64,000 bases of DNA from G965262015 sp965262015 (GTDB lineage: Bacteria; Spirochaetota; Leptospiria; Turneriellales; CBDBES01). Of this stretch, positions 27,139 through 37,073 are shown one piece after another. The position numbers were made by a program, and so were the translations under genes. The notes beneath the pieces were generated by a model. It had not been told where the DNA came from. It saw nothing but the letters and a program-made list of their open reading frames with translations, and did not search any database. Position 1 is the first letter of the stretch, and every line of letters starts with the position of its first letter. The stretch spans positions 1,612,001-1,676,000 of the forward strand of contig OZ253494.1 in NCBI GenBank assembly GCA_965262015.1. The letters are read 5' to 3'.

Positions 27139-29220
27139 TTATGACTGTTGGATCTCTTTTAGGATGAAGTCGGGTACTTCACCATAGTGACTAAATTGCA
27201 TAGTATACATCGCTCTACCCTGGCTTTGGCTTCTAATATCTGTTGCATAACCAAACATTTTTGCTAAAGGTACACAGGCTTTAATTACCCTAGCATTATT
27301 TCTAGGATCCATACTAATAATGCGACCTCTTCGCTTATTTAAATCACCTACAATATCACCCATATATTCTTCAGGTGTAACTATTTCAACATCCATAACT
27401 GGTTCTAAAAGAATAGGATTTGCTTTTTTACATGCTTCTTTAAAACACATAGAAGCACAAATTTTAAATGCCATTTCAGAAGAATCTACGTCATGATAAG
27501 AACCATCAAATACAATGGTCTCTACATCTACCACAGGATAATCAGCTAACACACCAGATTGTAGAGCTTCTTTAATGCCTTTCTCAACAGCAGGTATATA
27601 TTCTTTAGGTATAGAACCACCAACAGTCTTATTAGTAAATAAGAACCCCTCTCCTGGCTTTCTGGGTAACACTCTAAGGCAGACATGTCCATATTGTCCC
27701 CTACCACCAGTTTGTTTAATATATTTATTCTCTTGTTCTATTTCTTTTTTTATTGTTTCTCGATAGGCTACCTGTGGATTACCAATATTAGCCTCTACAT
27801 TAAATTCACGTTTCATTCGATCTATAATAATTTCCAGATGCAATTCGCCCATACCAGAAATAATTGTTTGTCCCGTCTCTTCGTCAAAGTTTACTTTAAA
27901 GGTTGGATCTTCTTCAGCTAATTTAGATAAAGCTACACCTAGTTTTTCTTGATCAGCCTTAGTTTTAGGTTCTATAGCAACAGAGATTACGGGCTCAGGG
28001 AATAACATTTTTTCTAAAATAATAGGCTTATTTTCATCACATAATGTGTCCCCAGTAGTAGTAGCTTTAAGGCCAACAACAGCTGCTATATCACCTGCTA
28101 ATACTTCTTGGATTTCATCCCTATTATTAGCATGCATTTGCACAAGACGGCCTACTCTTTCTTTTTTTGCGGTGGAACTATTGAGAACATAGCTACCTTT
28201 TTGCAGGCTACCTGCATAGACTCGTATAAAAGTTAACTTACCTACATAAGGGTCAGTAGCAACTTTAAATGCTAGTGCAGCAAAAGGTGCATCATCTTTT
28301 GCTGCTCGTGTTTGTGCAACTTCATCTTTAGATTTTCCCGTGGTTCCAAAACCTTCTACTGCTAAAACATCAGCAGGGCTAGGCAAGTAATCTAACATTG
28401 CATCCAATAAGGTTTGAACACCTTTATTTTTAAAGGCTGATCCACATAAGACAGGAAAAATTTTCATTTGTAAAGTACTCTTTCTTAAGCCCTGCTTAAT
28501 TTCTTGATTGCTAAGAGTTCCATTCTCCAAATAAATTTCGATCAGATCTTCATTTGCTTCTGCTACAGATTCAATCATTTTATTTCTATATTTTGCTACT
28601 TGCTCCTTCATATCATCAGGTACTTCTTCTGTACGATAACTAGCACCTATGTCATCACCATCCCACACCACAGCCATATTTTCTATTAAGTCAATATGGC
28701 CTTTAAATGCTGCTTCAGAGCCAATAGGTAATTGTATAGGGACAGCATTAGCACCTAAGCGATCTTCTATCATGTCAACTGCATTAAAAAAATCAGCCCC
28801 CATACGATCCATTTTATTAATAAAACATATACGAGGTACTTTATACTTGTCTGCCTGTCGCCATACTGTTTCAGTTTGTGGTTCGACACCTGCAACACCA
28901 TCATATACCGCAACAGCTCCATCTAATATTCTTAAGGAGCGTTCAACCTCTACTGTAAAGTCAACATGTCCAGGAGTATCAATAATATTAATTTGATACT
29001 CTTTCCACATACATGTGGTGGCAGCGGATGTAATGGTAATGCCACGTTCTTTTTCTTGCTCCATCCAGTCCATTGAGGCTTCACCTTCATGGACTTCACC
29101 AATTTTATAAGTCTTACCAGTATAAAATAAAATTCTTTCAGTAGTAGTGGTTTTACCAGCATCAATATGTGCCATAATACCAATGTTACGGTATTTATTC
29201 AGATCAAGTTTTCTAGCCAT
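27139..29220 (-). CDS. fusA: Elongation factor G
   Basis: Translocase GTPase of the ribosome, 693 residues from the ATG at 29220, which has GAGG 8 nt upstream and gives the standard N-terminus MARKLDLNKYRNIGIMAHID. The frame extends 54 bp further but that part is not conserved. The GTPase motifs AHIDAGKTTTTERIL, DTPGHVDFT and NKMDRMGAD are intact, followed by domains II-V (GGRGQYGHVCLRV; YMGDIVGDLNKRRG). It is the third gene of the rpsL-rpsG-fusA operon. No tuf follows. Confidence 0.97.
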   Translation of the reverse strand: MARKLDLNKYRNIGIMAHIDAGKTTTTERILFYTGKTYKIGEVHEGEASMDWMEQEKERGITITSAATTCMWKEYQINIIDTPGHVDFTVEVERSLRILDGAVAVYDGVAGVEPQTETVWRQADKYKVPRICFINKMDRMGADFFNAVDMIEDRLGANAVPIQLPIGSEAAFKGHIDLIENMAVVWDGDDIGASYRTEEVPDDMKEQVAKYRNKMIESVAEANEDLIEIYLENGTLSNQEIKQGLRKSTLQMKIFPVLCGSAFKNKGVQTLLDAMLDYLPSPADVLAVEGFGTTGKSKDEVAQTRAAKDDAPFAALAFKVATDPYVGKLTFIRVYAGSLQKGSYVLNSSTAKKERVGRLVQMHANNRDEIQEVLAGDIAAVVGLKATTTGDTLCDENKPIILEKMLFPEPVISVAIEPKTKADQEKLGVALSKLAEEDPTFKVNFDEETGQTIISGMGELHLEIIIDRMKREFNVEANIGNPQVAYRETIKKEIEQENKYIKQTGGRGQYGHVCLRVLPRKPGEGFLFTNKTVGGSIPKEYIPAVEKGIKEALQSGVLADYPVVDVETIVFDGSYHDVDSSEMAFKICASMCFKEACKKANPILLEPVMDVEIVTPEEYMGDIVGDLNKRRGRIISMDPRNNARVIKACVPLAKMFGYATDIRSQSQGRAMYTMQFSHYGEVPDFILKEIQQS

Positions 29221-29318
29221 GTTAGCCCTCGTTTTATTACTAATTTTCTCTTTAAGATAAAGAGTAATATTCAATTTAGTTTCTAGTTTATAATGAAATT
29301 TATTAAACTAATTACACT

Positions 29319-29792
29319 TTACCAAGCATAGTGTGCAAAAGCTCGATTAGCTTCTGCCATTTTGCGTACTTCTTCTTTCTTTTTAAAAGCACCACCTAAC
29401 GACTGTGATGCATCAAGCAATTCATTAGCTAATTTTTGTGCCATTGATTTACCATTTCTTTGTCGTGCATATTTAACAATCCACCTAATCGCTAATGACT
29501 GCTTTCTAAATGGATAGACTTCAACAGGTACCTGGTAGGTTGTACCACCAAGTCTCTTGGATTTAACTTCAACAAGTGGTTTAATGGTTTCTATTGCCTT
29601 TTCAAAAACCTCTATGCCCTCAGTTCCTGTCTTTTCTTTTATAATGTTCATTGCGGTATAAAAGATATAATATGATTTTGATTTCTTACCATCCCATGAC
29701 ATGGAATTTACAAATTTAGCTACAGTGACATTCTCATAAACTGGATCTGGTGTTATAGTACGGGAGTAATGTTTTTGTCTTCTACGTGCCAT
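29319..29792 (-). CDS. rpsG: 30S ribosomal protein S7
   Basis: The 157-residue protein has the family signature (VYENVTVAKFVNSMSWDGKKS), VKSKRLGGTTYQVPVEV and AIRWIVKYAR, and ends NRAFAHYAW. It binds the 3' major domain of 16S rRNA at the head of the small subunit. It starts 5 bp after rpsL on the same strand, and fusA follows after ~98 bp, the conserved str-operon order. Confidence 0.97.
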   Translation of the reverse strand: MARRRQKHYSRTITPDPVYENVTVAKFVNSMSWDGKKSKSYYIFYTAMNIIKEKTGTEGIEVFEKAIETIKPLVEVKSKRLGGTTYQVPVEVYPFRKQSLAIRWIVKYARQRNGKSMAQKLANELLDASQSLGGAFKKKEEVRKMAEANRAFAHYAW

Positions 29793-29797
29793 ATTTT

Positions 29798-30172
29798 TTA
29801 AGCCTTAGGCCTTTTGGTTCCATATTTAGAACGTCCTTTTTTTCGATCCTCTACACCCAACGCATCCAAGGTACCACGAACTATGTGATAACGAACTCCA
29901 GGCAAATCTTTAACCCTACCACCACGAACAAGCACAACAGAGTGTTCTTGCAGATTGTGGCCAGCACCTGGTATGTAGGCTGTCACCTCAATACCATTAG
30001 TAAGCCTTACTCTAGCCACTTTTCTCAGAGCAGAATTTGGCTTTTTAGGTGTAAATGTCATTACACGTGTACATACACCCCTTCTCTGAGAACCAGCTTG
30101 TAAAGCAGGAGACTTCGTCTTGCTGGTTACTTTTTTACGGCCGTGACGTATAAGCTGGCTAATAGTTGGCAT
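29798..30172 (-). CDS. rpsL: 30S ribosomal protein S12
   Basis: A 124-residue decoding-centre protein from the ATG at 30172, starting MPTISQLIRHGRKK. The frame is open 69 bp upstream but that extension is not part of S12. The streptomycin-site lysines are wild type (TPKKPNSALRK and GRVKDLPGVRY). First gene of the str operon, divergent from tyrS, with the shared regulatory region at about 30173-30344. Confidence 0.97.
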   Translation of the reverse strand: MPTISQLIRHGRKKVTSKTKSPALQAGSQRRGVCTRVMTFTPKKPNSALRKVARVRLTNGIEVTAYIPGAGHNLQEHSVVLVRGGRVKDLPGVRYHIVRGTLDALGVEDRKKGRSKYGTKRPKA

Positions 30173-30344
30173 ATGACAATGCATCTGTAATATTGGTTTG
30201 GTATAGTCAATCGATATTTTATATTTTAATGTAGAACTCATGGGGATCCTATAATTTCTATTCTGAAGTACGAACTAGATAAATTTTTCCTATAAATTTT
30301 TGTATAAACTTGACCGTGAGGTTAGAGAGAGGAACCTGCATTCA

Positions 30345-31643
30345 GTGACTAATAAAAACACTTCTGAGATTATTTTGCCTCTTATCCTGGAAGAAGCTTT
30401 TCGTGAACTAATAGTGGGCTGTGTTGATGTACTTCCAAGTGGTCAATTACGAAAACAATTATTATCTAGTCATGAAAAAAATAAACCTTTAACTGTTAAA
30501 GCAGGTTTTGATCCAACGGCTGATGATCTACATTTAGGGCATACAGTGCTAATCAATAAACTACGTGTTTTTCAAGAACTAGGCCATCATGTCAAATTTT
30601 TGATTGGTGATTATACGGCTCTTATAGGTGACCCAACTGGAAAGCAGACAACTCGCCCCCAGCTCACTTCTGAAGAAATCTCAAAACATGCGAATACCTA
30701 CCAGAAGCAAGTATTTAAAATTTTGGATAAAAATAAGACAACAATTGTCTATAATTCTAAATGGCTTAATAAGATGTCGTTGGCTGAATTAATTAGCTTA
30801 TTGTCCCACTATACAGTGGCACAACTTCTTGAACGAGATGATTTTTTTAAGCGCTATCAAGGCGGGAATCCCATATCAATGGTTGAATTTTTATATCCCC
30901 TTTTGCAAGGTTATGACTCTGTAATGATGAAAAGTGATGTTGAACTTGGTGGAACAGATCAAAAATTTAATTTACTAGTGGGTAGAGAATTGCAAGTAGC
31001 TTATGGACAATCTCCTCAATGTATTTTAACCTTGCCTTTATTAGTTGGTCTAGATGGTAGTAAAAAGATGAGTAAGAGTCTTAATAATTACATTGCAATT
31101 GAAGAAGCCCCTCATGATTTTTATGGAAAAATTATGAGCCTTTCGGATGAATTAATGTTTAGCTATTATCTTCTTATTTCTAGTTTGTCTAACCAAGAAG
31201 TAAATGAAGTACGTCAAAAAGTGAATGAAGGGATTTTACATCCTAAAGAAGCTAAAAGCCAGCTAGCCTTACATTTAATCACACGTTTTTATGATTTAGA
31301 CATTGCAAAAGCAATAAAGATAGAATGGGACCAGATACATCAGCCAAAAGATAGAAAGATTCCTAAAAATATACCTGAATATTTAATTTATATCCATGAA
31401 TCGAGCTTTAAAGAAGCAGGAATCATTAATGCTCTAAAAACCTCTAATATGGTAACATCTACTTCTGAAGCAAGACGTTTAGTGTCATCAGGAGGAATAC
31501 ATTATATACAAGAGAGTGGTACAAGTGTATCTATAAAAGATACAAATTATATATTACAACCAGGTCAACATACCTTTCGGATAGGGAAAAAAAGATTTAT
31601 TCGATTTATTGTTCAAGATATTCCAGCTCAGCACCAAAAGTAG
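30345..31643 (+). CDS. tyrS: Tyrosyl-tRNA synthetase
   Basis: Class I synthetase with DDLHLGHTVLI (HIGH-type) and KKMSKSLNN (KMSKS) and the specificity region VELGGTDQKFNLLVGRELQ. The N-terminal sequence GFDPTADDLHLGH is that of the TyrZ-like bacterial subgroup. An S4-type RNA-binding domain ends the protein (TSEARRLVSSGGIHYI). The GTG at 30345 is preceded by AGAGAGGAA and is preferred to the TTG at 30300. ribBA follows about 50 bp later on the same strand. Confidence 0.95.
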   Translation: MTNKNTSEIILPLILEEAFRELIVGCVDVLPSGQLRKQLLSSHEKNKPLTVKAGFDPTADDLHLGHTVLINKLRVFQELGHHVKFLIGDYTALIGDPTGKQTTRPQLTSEEISKHANTYQKQVFKILDKNKTTIVYNSKWLNKMSLAELISLLSHYTVAQLLERDDFFKRYQGGNPISMVEFLYPLLQGYDSVMMKSDVELGGTDQKFNLLVGRELQVAYGQSPQCILTLPLLVGLDGSKKMSKSLNNYIAIEEAPHDFYGKIMSLSDELMFSYYLLISSLSNQEVNEVRQKVNEGILHPKEAKSQLALHLITRFYDLDIAKAIKIEWDQIHQPKDRKIPKNIPEYLIYIHESSFKEAGIINALKTSNMVTSTSEARRLVSSGGIHYIQESGTSVSIKDTNYILQPGQHTFRIGKKRFIRFIVQDIPAQHQK

Positions 31644-31694
31644 CCTACTAAAAATTCTTAATAAAAAGATAAAAATAATAGTCATGTCCATTAC

Positions 31695-32927
31695 ATGGTT
31701 TATTTGCGTCATATCCTTATGCCTGTCCAATCTAATGTAAGAAAAGCCATTGATGACATTAGAAATGGCAAGATCATTATTGTTACGGATTCAGAAGATC
31801 GTGAAAATGAAGGTGATTTCGTGATGGTTGCCGAAGATGCTACCCCTGATAAGGTCAATTTTATGATTACACATGGAAGAGGTTTGCTTTGTGTTCCCGT
31901 GACACCAGAAAAAGCAAAATTATTAAACCTGCAACCAATGGTTGAGAACAATCAAGATGTTCGCAGAACAGCTTTCACGGTTTCTATAGACGCCAAACAA
32001 AATACCACGACTGGCATTTCTGCTTATGATCGTTCTCATACAATTCGTTTGATCGCTAATGAACAGGCAACAGCAACCGACTTTATTCGTCCAGGGCATA
32101 TTTTCCCTTTAGAAGCACGTCGTGGTGGTGTATTAGTAAGAGCAGGTCATACAGAGGCATCATTAGACCTCGCTTCTTTGGCCGGTAAAAAACCAGTTGG
32201 TGTAATTTGTGAAATCATGAATAAAGATGGCAGTATGGCAAGGATGCTTAATTTAAAAAAAATAGCTAAAAAATATAAGCTAACTATTGTAACAATTAAA
32301 GACTTAATTAAATATCTAACTAATAATCAAAGTCAAGATATGGTAGAAGAAGTGGCTAGGAGCCAACTACCAACTAAGTATGGTCTTTTCTCTAGTATCG
32401 CTTTTCGTAGTGTACTTGATAATCAAACGCATATTGCCCTAATTATGGGTGAGATTCATAAAGATGAACCTACGATAGTACGTGTTCACTCGGAATGTAT
32501 GACAGGTGATGTTTTTGCTTCTTTACGATGTGATTGTGGGGAACAATTACATTCGGCTTTATCTATTATTGCCAAACATAAGAGTGGTGTATGCTTGTAC
32601 ATGAAACAAGAAGGCAGGGGTATTGGTATTGCCAACAAGCTTAAGGCTTATAATTTACAGGATCAAGGTATGGATACGATAGAAGCTAACAAAGAATTAG
32701 GTTTTCCGCCAGATCTGCGCGAATATGGAACAGGTGCTCGCATATTAGCTAAATTGGGTATTACGAAGATCAAATTAATGACAAATAATCCTAGAAAAAT
32801 AATTGGATTAGAGGGGCACAATCTTCATATTGTAGAGCGTATCCCCTTAGTCATATCAGCCAATAAACATAATGAATTTTATTTGAATACTAAAGCCCGT
32901 AAACTTGGGCATTATCTTAATGACTAA
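31695..32927 (+). CDS. ribBA: Bifunctional riboflavin synthesis protein RibBA
   Basis: N-terminal 3,4-dihydroxy-2-butanone 4-phosphate synthase (DSEDRENEGDFVMVAE; FTVSIDAKQNTTTGISAYDRSHTI; RPGHIFPLEARRGGVLVRAGHTEA) fused to C-terminal GTP cyclohydrolase II with its zinc cysteines (HSECMTGDVFASLRCDCGEQ) and the QEGRGIGI and MTNNPRK motifs. Together these make the two precursors of lumazine. At 410 residues it has the usual fused length. An in-frame ATG at 31719 is an alternative start. No FMN riboswitch is visible in the 50-bp spacer, which suggests co-transcription with tyrS. Confidence 0.95.
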   Translation: MVYLRHILMPVQSNVRKAIDDIRNGKIIIVTDSEDRENEGDFVMVAEDATPDKVNFMITHGRGLLCVPVTPEKAKLLNLQPMVENNQDVRRTAFTVSIDAKQNTTTGISAYDRSHTIRLIANEQATATDFIRPGHIFPLEARRGGVLVRAGHTEASLDLASLAGKKPVGVICEIMNKDGSMARMLNLKKIAKKYKLTIVTIKDLIKYLTNNQSQDMVEEVARSQLPTKYGLFSSIAFRSVLDNQTHIALIMGEIHKDEPTIVRVHSECMTGDVFASLRCDCGEQLHSALSIIAKHKSGVCLYMKQEGRGIGIANKLKAYNLQDQGMDTIEANKELGFPPDLREYGTGARILAKLGITKIKLMTNNPRKIIGLEGHNLHIVERIPLVISANKHNEFYLNTKARKLGHYLND

Positions 32928-32944
32928 AAGTAAGTAATTTATAT

Positions 32945-35900
32945 ATGCAGAATCTCACTCCTCGTTTTATTGCTCATAAGTATTGGCAATCAGAATTACA
33001 TGGTAGCTTTAGAGCTTTCACTCTATTTATGGATATTTCTGGTTTTACCACCATGACAGAAGAATTAATGCGACACGGTAAAGCAGGTGCAGAATTACTT
33101 TCTAAATTATTAAATGAAGTTTTTACTGAAGTTACTAATATTATTTATGGGCATAATGGTTTTATTTCTAATTTTGCAGGAGATGCATGCACAGCAATAT
33201 TTATAAGTGATGATCCAGTCCTTGTTACTAATGTTGCTTTCAAAATACAGAGATATTTTTTAGAAAAACCTGTTCGAAATACTAAATTAGGGCACTGGCG
33301 TTTTGATATTAAACAAGGTTTATCTTATGGAGATGTTGAGTGGGGCATTGTTGGTTTTGATAAGTATCGTACATTTTATTTTAGAGGGGAAGCTATTAAT
33401 GGTTGTGCTGAAGCAGAACACCAATGTTCAGCTAATGAAATTATTATTGACACACGTTTTATTCAGCAGTTAAGACAGGTAGATCCGGGGTATCAGGGAG
33501 AAGTGAGAGAAGGTGATTACCAATTACTTCTTAAGGCATCTTCTTATCGTTCTAATATAATGTATAGAATATTCAATCATTTAACTAAGTCCTATTCCTT
33601 TCGCAATGTTCCTGTTTTACCTGATTTTTCACCTTTGCTATGTACAGGTAAATCCATAGATTTTTCCTTCAAAGAGATTGCATCTGTTTTCATTAGTTTT
33701 GATGGCTTTCATCCTTTTGAAGAGTTAAATAAATTTATAAGTCATGTGCTTCATTTGCTTATATCTTTTGAAGGATTTTTAAGTTGCCTAGGGTATGGAG
33801 ATAAAGGGAGTACTATTTTAGTTCTCTTTGGTATGCCGTCGTCTCTTGAAGATAGTGCGATGAGATCTTTGGATTTTATACATGCTTTACATAGTACTTA
33901 TGGAGAGGCAATTAAAGCAGGTGTTGCTTATGGTGTAACGTATACAGGATTAATTGGTTCATCTAAGCGTATGGAATATACTGCACTGGGTGATGTGGTT
34001 AATCTATCAGCCAGACTAATGGTTGCAGCGGAATCATCAGAAATACTCATGTCCGATGCAGTGATGCAAATTGTCCAGCGAGAATACGAAACAGAGCTTT
34101 TAGGTGAAAAACAATTTAAAGGCAAACACGAAAAAGTGATAGTATATAAACTATTAAAGGCAATTCACTTCAAGGAAGAAGGACTACATACTGCTAAATT
34201 CGTTGGCCGTAAAACTGAATTAGAAAAATTAAATCTATTTTGTCGTCCTTTTTTTGAGAACAAATTTGCTGGCTTCATTTATGTTTATGGTCATCCAGGA
34301 ATTGGTAAGTCAAAATTACTATATGAATTCACTAATCCCTTGTTAGACAAATATAAACTTATCGTTTTGCAAACAGATAATATTATTAAAACTAGTTTAA
34401 ACATTTTTTCTACTTTTTTTGCAGAATATTTTGAAATAAACTCACAGGTTGGGGATAAAGATAAATACCATCTTTTTGTTAAAAAAATACAAACCTTTAA
34501 AAAAGAATTTTTAGAAAATAAGCCCAATACAGTTCACGAATCTTTTTTTCTAAATTTAGAAGAAAAACAAGCTTTCATTGCCCATTTACTAAATGTACAT
34601 TGGTCTGGTTCAATTTATGAAACTACTGATGCACGAGAACGTTTCACTTGCACCATCCAAGCAATTAAAAGCTTTTTCTGTATTTTAAGCTATATTTACC
34701 CAACTATTGTTGTTATTGAAGATGCCTATGGTATAGATGAGGATTCTAAACGTGCTTTGGATTACCTAGTAGAAGATATTGATGACGTACCAATGGTTAT
34801 TTTTGTATCTTGTAGATTGCATGATGATGGTAGTACTCCTAAATTTTTAAAGAAGAATCATTATATAGAAAAAGAAATCAAACTAGATACACTTACTGAT
34901 GAGGAATCGTGTGAGATGGCGTCTTCACTGTTTAGTAAAGAAATTGGACCTAAGCTATCAGCCTTTATTTTAAAGAAATCGGCAAATCATCCATTGTATA
35001 TTGAGCAAATTTGTCGTTTCCTTTTAGAAAATAAGTATCTTAGTGAAGAAAATAATAAGTTATTGTTAACCCAAGAAAGCATTTCAATACCAACTGAAAT
35101 TAGTTCTATTATTTCAGCTCGTATTGATCGGTTACCAAATAAGCTAAAACGATTGGTACAGCTGGCATCTGTCCTTGGTGATGAATTTGATGTGCATATT
35201 TTAAAAATCTTGGCTAAAATTAATCAAAAAGAAATGTTACAATTACTTGAAGAAGGTGAACAATTAGAAATTTGGCGACCTACTTCAACCAAAACTGCCG
35301 TGAAACACAGGATAAAATATAAATTTACGCAAATTTTACTGCATCAAACAGCATATCATATGCAACCTGACGAAGACTTATTCAAACAGCATAAACAAAC
35401 TGCAAAAATATGTATTTCTCTACAGCGTAATGCTATATACAATGAATTTGAACTCTTAAATTATATTGTTTATCATTATAACCATGCAAAAGAAGTAAAA
35501 TTAGAAAATCTGTACTTGGAAAAACTAGTTAATTATGTTCATCTAGATTATAAATCAGAAAATGCCATAGAGTATTATTCCCAATTGATTGATACATGCG
35601 ACGATGCACTTCTCAAGCTCCAGTTATATGGGAGAATGAGTGAAATATATGAATTAGATAGTAAATTAGACAAAGCTATTGATAAATTAGAGGAAGGTAT
35701 CCAATATGCTGAACAGCTAAGCTCCTTTTCCTCTCCTTTGAGTGATGAAGCTACAAGCACATCAGCTATCAGTATGCATAACACCATTGCAGACTTGAAG
35801 GCTTTTCTGGGGGATCTTTACCAACAAAATCATATGTATGAACAGGCAATTAAGGTTATTCAAGATAGTATTGCCATGGCCATGTTGCATAATAATCATA

Positions 35901-37066
35901 AAGTTTTAAGTAAAGCATATATCAACCTATCAACAACATTAATAAAACAAGGGCATTACTATAAAAGTATAGAGTATTTACAGACAGCATATAATTTAAC
36001 TAAGAGCCATTATAGTTTACCATACTATCTCATATCCATTAATATTTTATGCCAAATGTCTAACATCAACTTGATGTTGGGTAATTACAAAGAAGCGTAT
36101 CATTTTTATAAATCTGCTTCTATGATATTTGTCAAAGCTAATCTTTTTAAGTATACTTATCACCCTTCACTATCTAAGAAAATGAAAAAGAATAAAAACA
36201 TATATGCGAGTCTAAAACATAAGAAAGTTATCCTACTAGAAGCACATAGTAAACTATTAATATATCGAGGTCTCTACAAAAAAGCCTATAAAGTGGCTAA
36301 GCAGACATTCAATTCGTGTGTATTATTACAAACCAAGCCAGGAATGATACAAGCCCGTATTATGTTAGCAACTATACAAGAATATTCTCAACTTTCTATC
36401 CCAAACCAGGAGCATAGCAGTGATGCGGTAAGTTTTGCCTTACAAACAATCACACTATGTGATAAGCAACATATTCAAGGTTTAAGAGCTCGGGCTTTAT
36501 ATGCTTTGGCTTTTATTTATGGACATAGATTGGATATACCCAATACAATTTATTATATTCAGGAAGCTACTGTTATGCTCAAGCAAAAAAAAGATTCTGC
36601 ATTATATAGCCAGATTACTTCATTACTTGCATATGCCTATGTACTAGATCATAAGCTTGAATCTGCCCTAAAGATTATTTATTACCATGTTCAAAATAAG
36701 AAAGATGGTGGTATGGATGCAGAACATGGTTTAATTTATGTAGTGTTAGCATTAATTTTAGTTAATAATCAGACTGAATTGCGCCCTCTTGACCAACAAC
36801 AAATAAGCTATATAGAAAAGGCAGAGAACTTTTCTTTACAGGATCCTATTACCTGTTTTGAAAAGGTAATAAGATCAACACAAGGCAATCTATATTACCC
36901 TACTCAATTTCTGGCTAAGTATCATTATGGTGTATATTTAGCACGTGATAATCAACAACGTCATCTATCAATAAAAATGTTACAAGATGCACTACGTCTT
37001 GCTAAACAGGCTCATTCACTTACAGATATAAAATTGGCCCGTGTAGTGTTACAAAGTCTAAAATAG
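32945..37066 (+). CDS. Soluble twin-cyclase / AAA ATPase / TPR signalling protein
   Basis: A 1373-residue cytoplasmic protein. The first class III cyclase domain (about 20-200) has FMDISGFTTM and FAGDACTAIF, so both metal aspartates are present. The second (about 235-400) is degenerate: FISFDGF replaces the first metal motif, while GYGDKGSTILVLFG and GSSKRMEYTALGDVVNLSARL remain. An NTPase with Walker A GHPGIGKSKLL (about residue 449) and Walker B-like TIVVIEDAYG follows, then helical TPR-type repeats to the end. The layout is that of soluble adenylate cyclases such as mammalian ADCY10 and homologues in spirochaetes and cyanobacteria. It starts 17 bp after ribBA. Confidence 0.88.
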   Translation: MQNLTPRFIAHKYWQSELHGSFRAFTLFMDISGFTTMTEELMRHGKAGAELLSKLLNEVFTEVTNIIYGHNGFISNFAGDACTAIFISDDPVLVTNVAFKIQRYFLEKPVRNTKLGHWRFDIKQGLSYGDVEWGIVGFDKYRTFYFRGEAINGCAEAEHQCSANEIIIDTRFIQQLRQVDPGYQGEVREGDYQLLLKASSYRSNIMYRIFNHLTKSYSFRNVPVLPDFSPLLCTGKSIDFSFKEIASVFISFDGFHPFEELNKFISHVLHLLISFEGFLSCLGYGDKGSTILVLFGMPSSLEDSAMRSLDFIHALHSTYGEAIKAGVAYGVTYTGLIGSSKRMEYTALGDVVNLSARLMVAAESSEILMSDAVMQIVQREYETELLGEKQFKGKHEKVIVYKLLKAIHFKEEGLHTAKFVGRKTELEKLNLFCRPFFENKFAGFIYVYGHPGIGKSKLLYEFTNPLLDKYKLIVLQTDNIIKTSLNIFSTFFAEYFEINSQVGDKDKYHLFVKKIQTFKKEFLENKPNTVHESFFLNLEEKQAFIAHLLNVHWSGSIYETTDARERFTCTIQAIKSFFCILSYIYPTIVVIEDAYGIDEDSKRALDYLVEDIDDVPMVIFVSCRLHDDGSTPKFLKKNHYIEKEIKLDTLTDEESCEMASSLFSKEIGPKLSAFILKKSANHPLYIEQICRFLLENKYLSEENNKLLLTQESISIPTEISSIISARIDRLPNKLKRLVQLASVLGDEFDVHILKILAKINQKEMLQLLEEGEQLEIWRPTSTKTAVKHRIKYKFTQILLHQTAYHMQPDEDLFKQHKQTAKICISLQRNAIYNEFELLNYIVYHYNHAKEVKLENLYLEKLVNYVHLDYKSENAIEYYSQLIDTCDDALLKLQLYGRMSEIYELDSKLDKAIDKLEEGIQYAEQLSSFSSPLSDEATSTSAISMHNTIADLKAFLGDLYQQNHMYEQAIKVIQDSIAMAMLHNNHKVLSKAYINLSTTLIKQGHYYKSIEYLQTAYNLTKSHYSLPYYLISINILCQMSNINLMLGNYKEAYHFYKSASMIFVKANLFKYTYHPSLSKKMKKNKNIYASLKHKKVILLEAHSKLLIYRGLYKKAYKVAKQTFNSCVLLQTKPGMIQARIMLATIQEYSQLSIPNQEHSSDAVSFALQTITLCDKQHIQGLRARALYALAFIYGHRLDIPNTIYYIQEATVMLKQKKDSALYSQITSLLAYAYVLDHKLESALKIIYYHVQNKKDGGMDAEHGLIYVVLALILVNNQTELRPLDQQQISYIEKAENFSLQDPITCFEKVIRSTQGNLYYPTQFLAKYHYGVYLARDNQQRHLSIKMLQDALRLAKQAHSLTDIKLARVVLQSLK

Positions 37067-37073
37067 TTTTCAT

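Noticed and set aside
29221..29274. N-terminal extension of EF-G
   Set aside because: The ATG at 29220 has a Shine-Dalgarno and gives the standard MARKLDLNK N-terminus; the extra 18 residues are not conserved.
30173..30241. N-terminal extension of S12
   Set aside because: S12 begins MPTISQLIR. The upstream open frame is AT-rich leader sequence.
31644..31694. FMN riboswitch before ribBA
   Set aside because: Only about 50 bp separates tyrS and ribBA, too short for the element, and no matching core is present.
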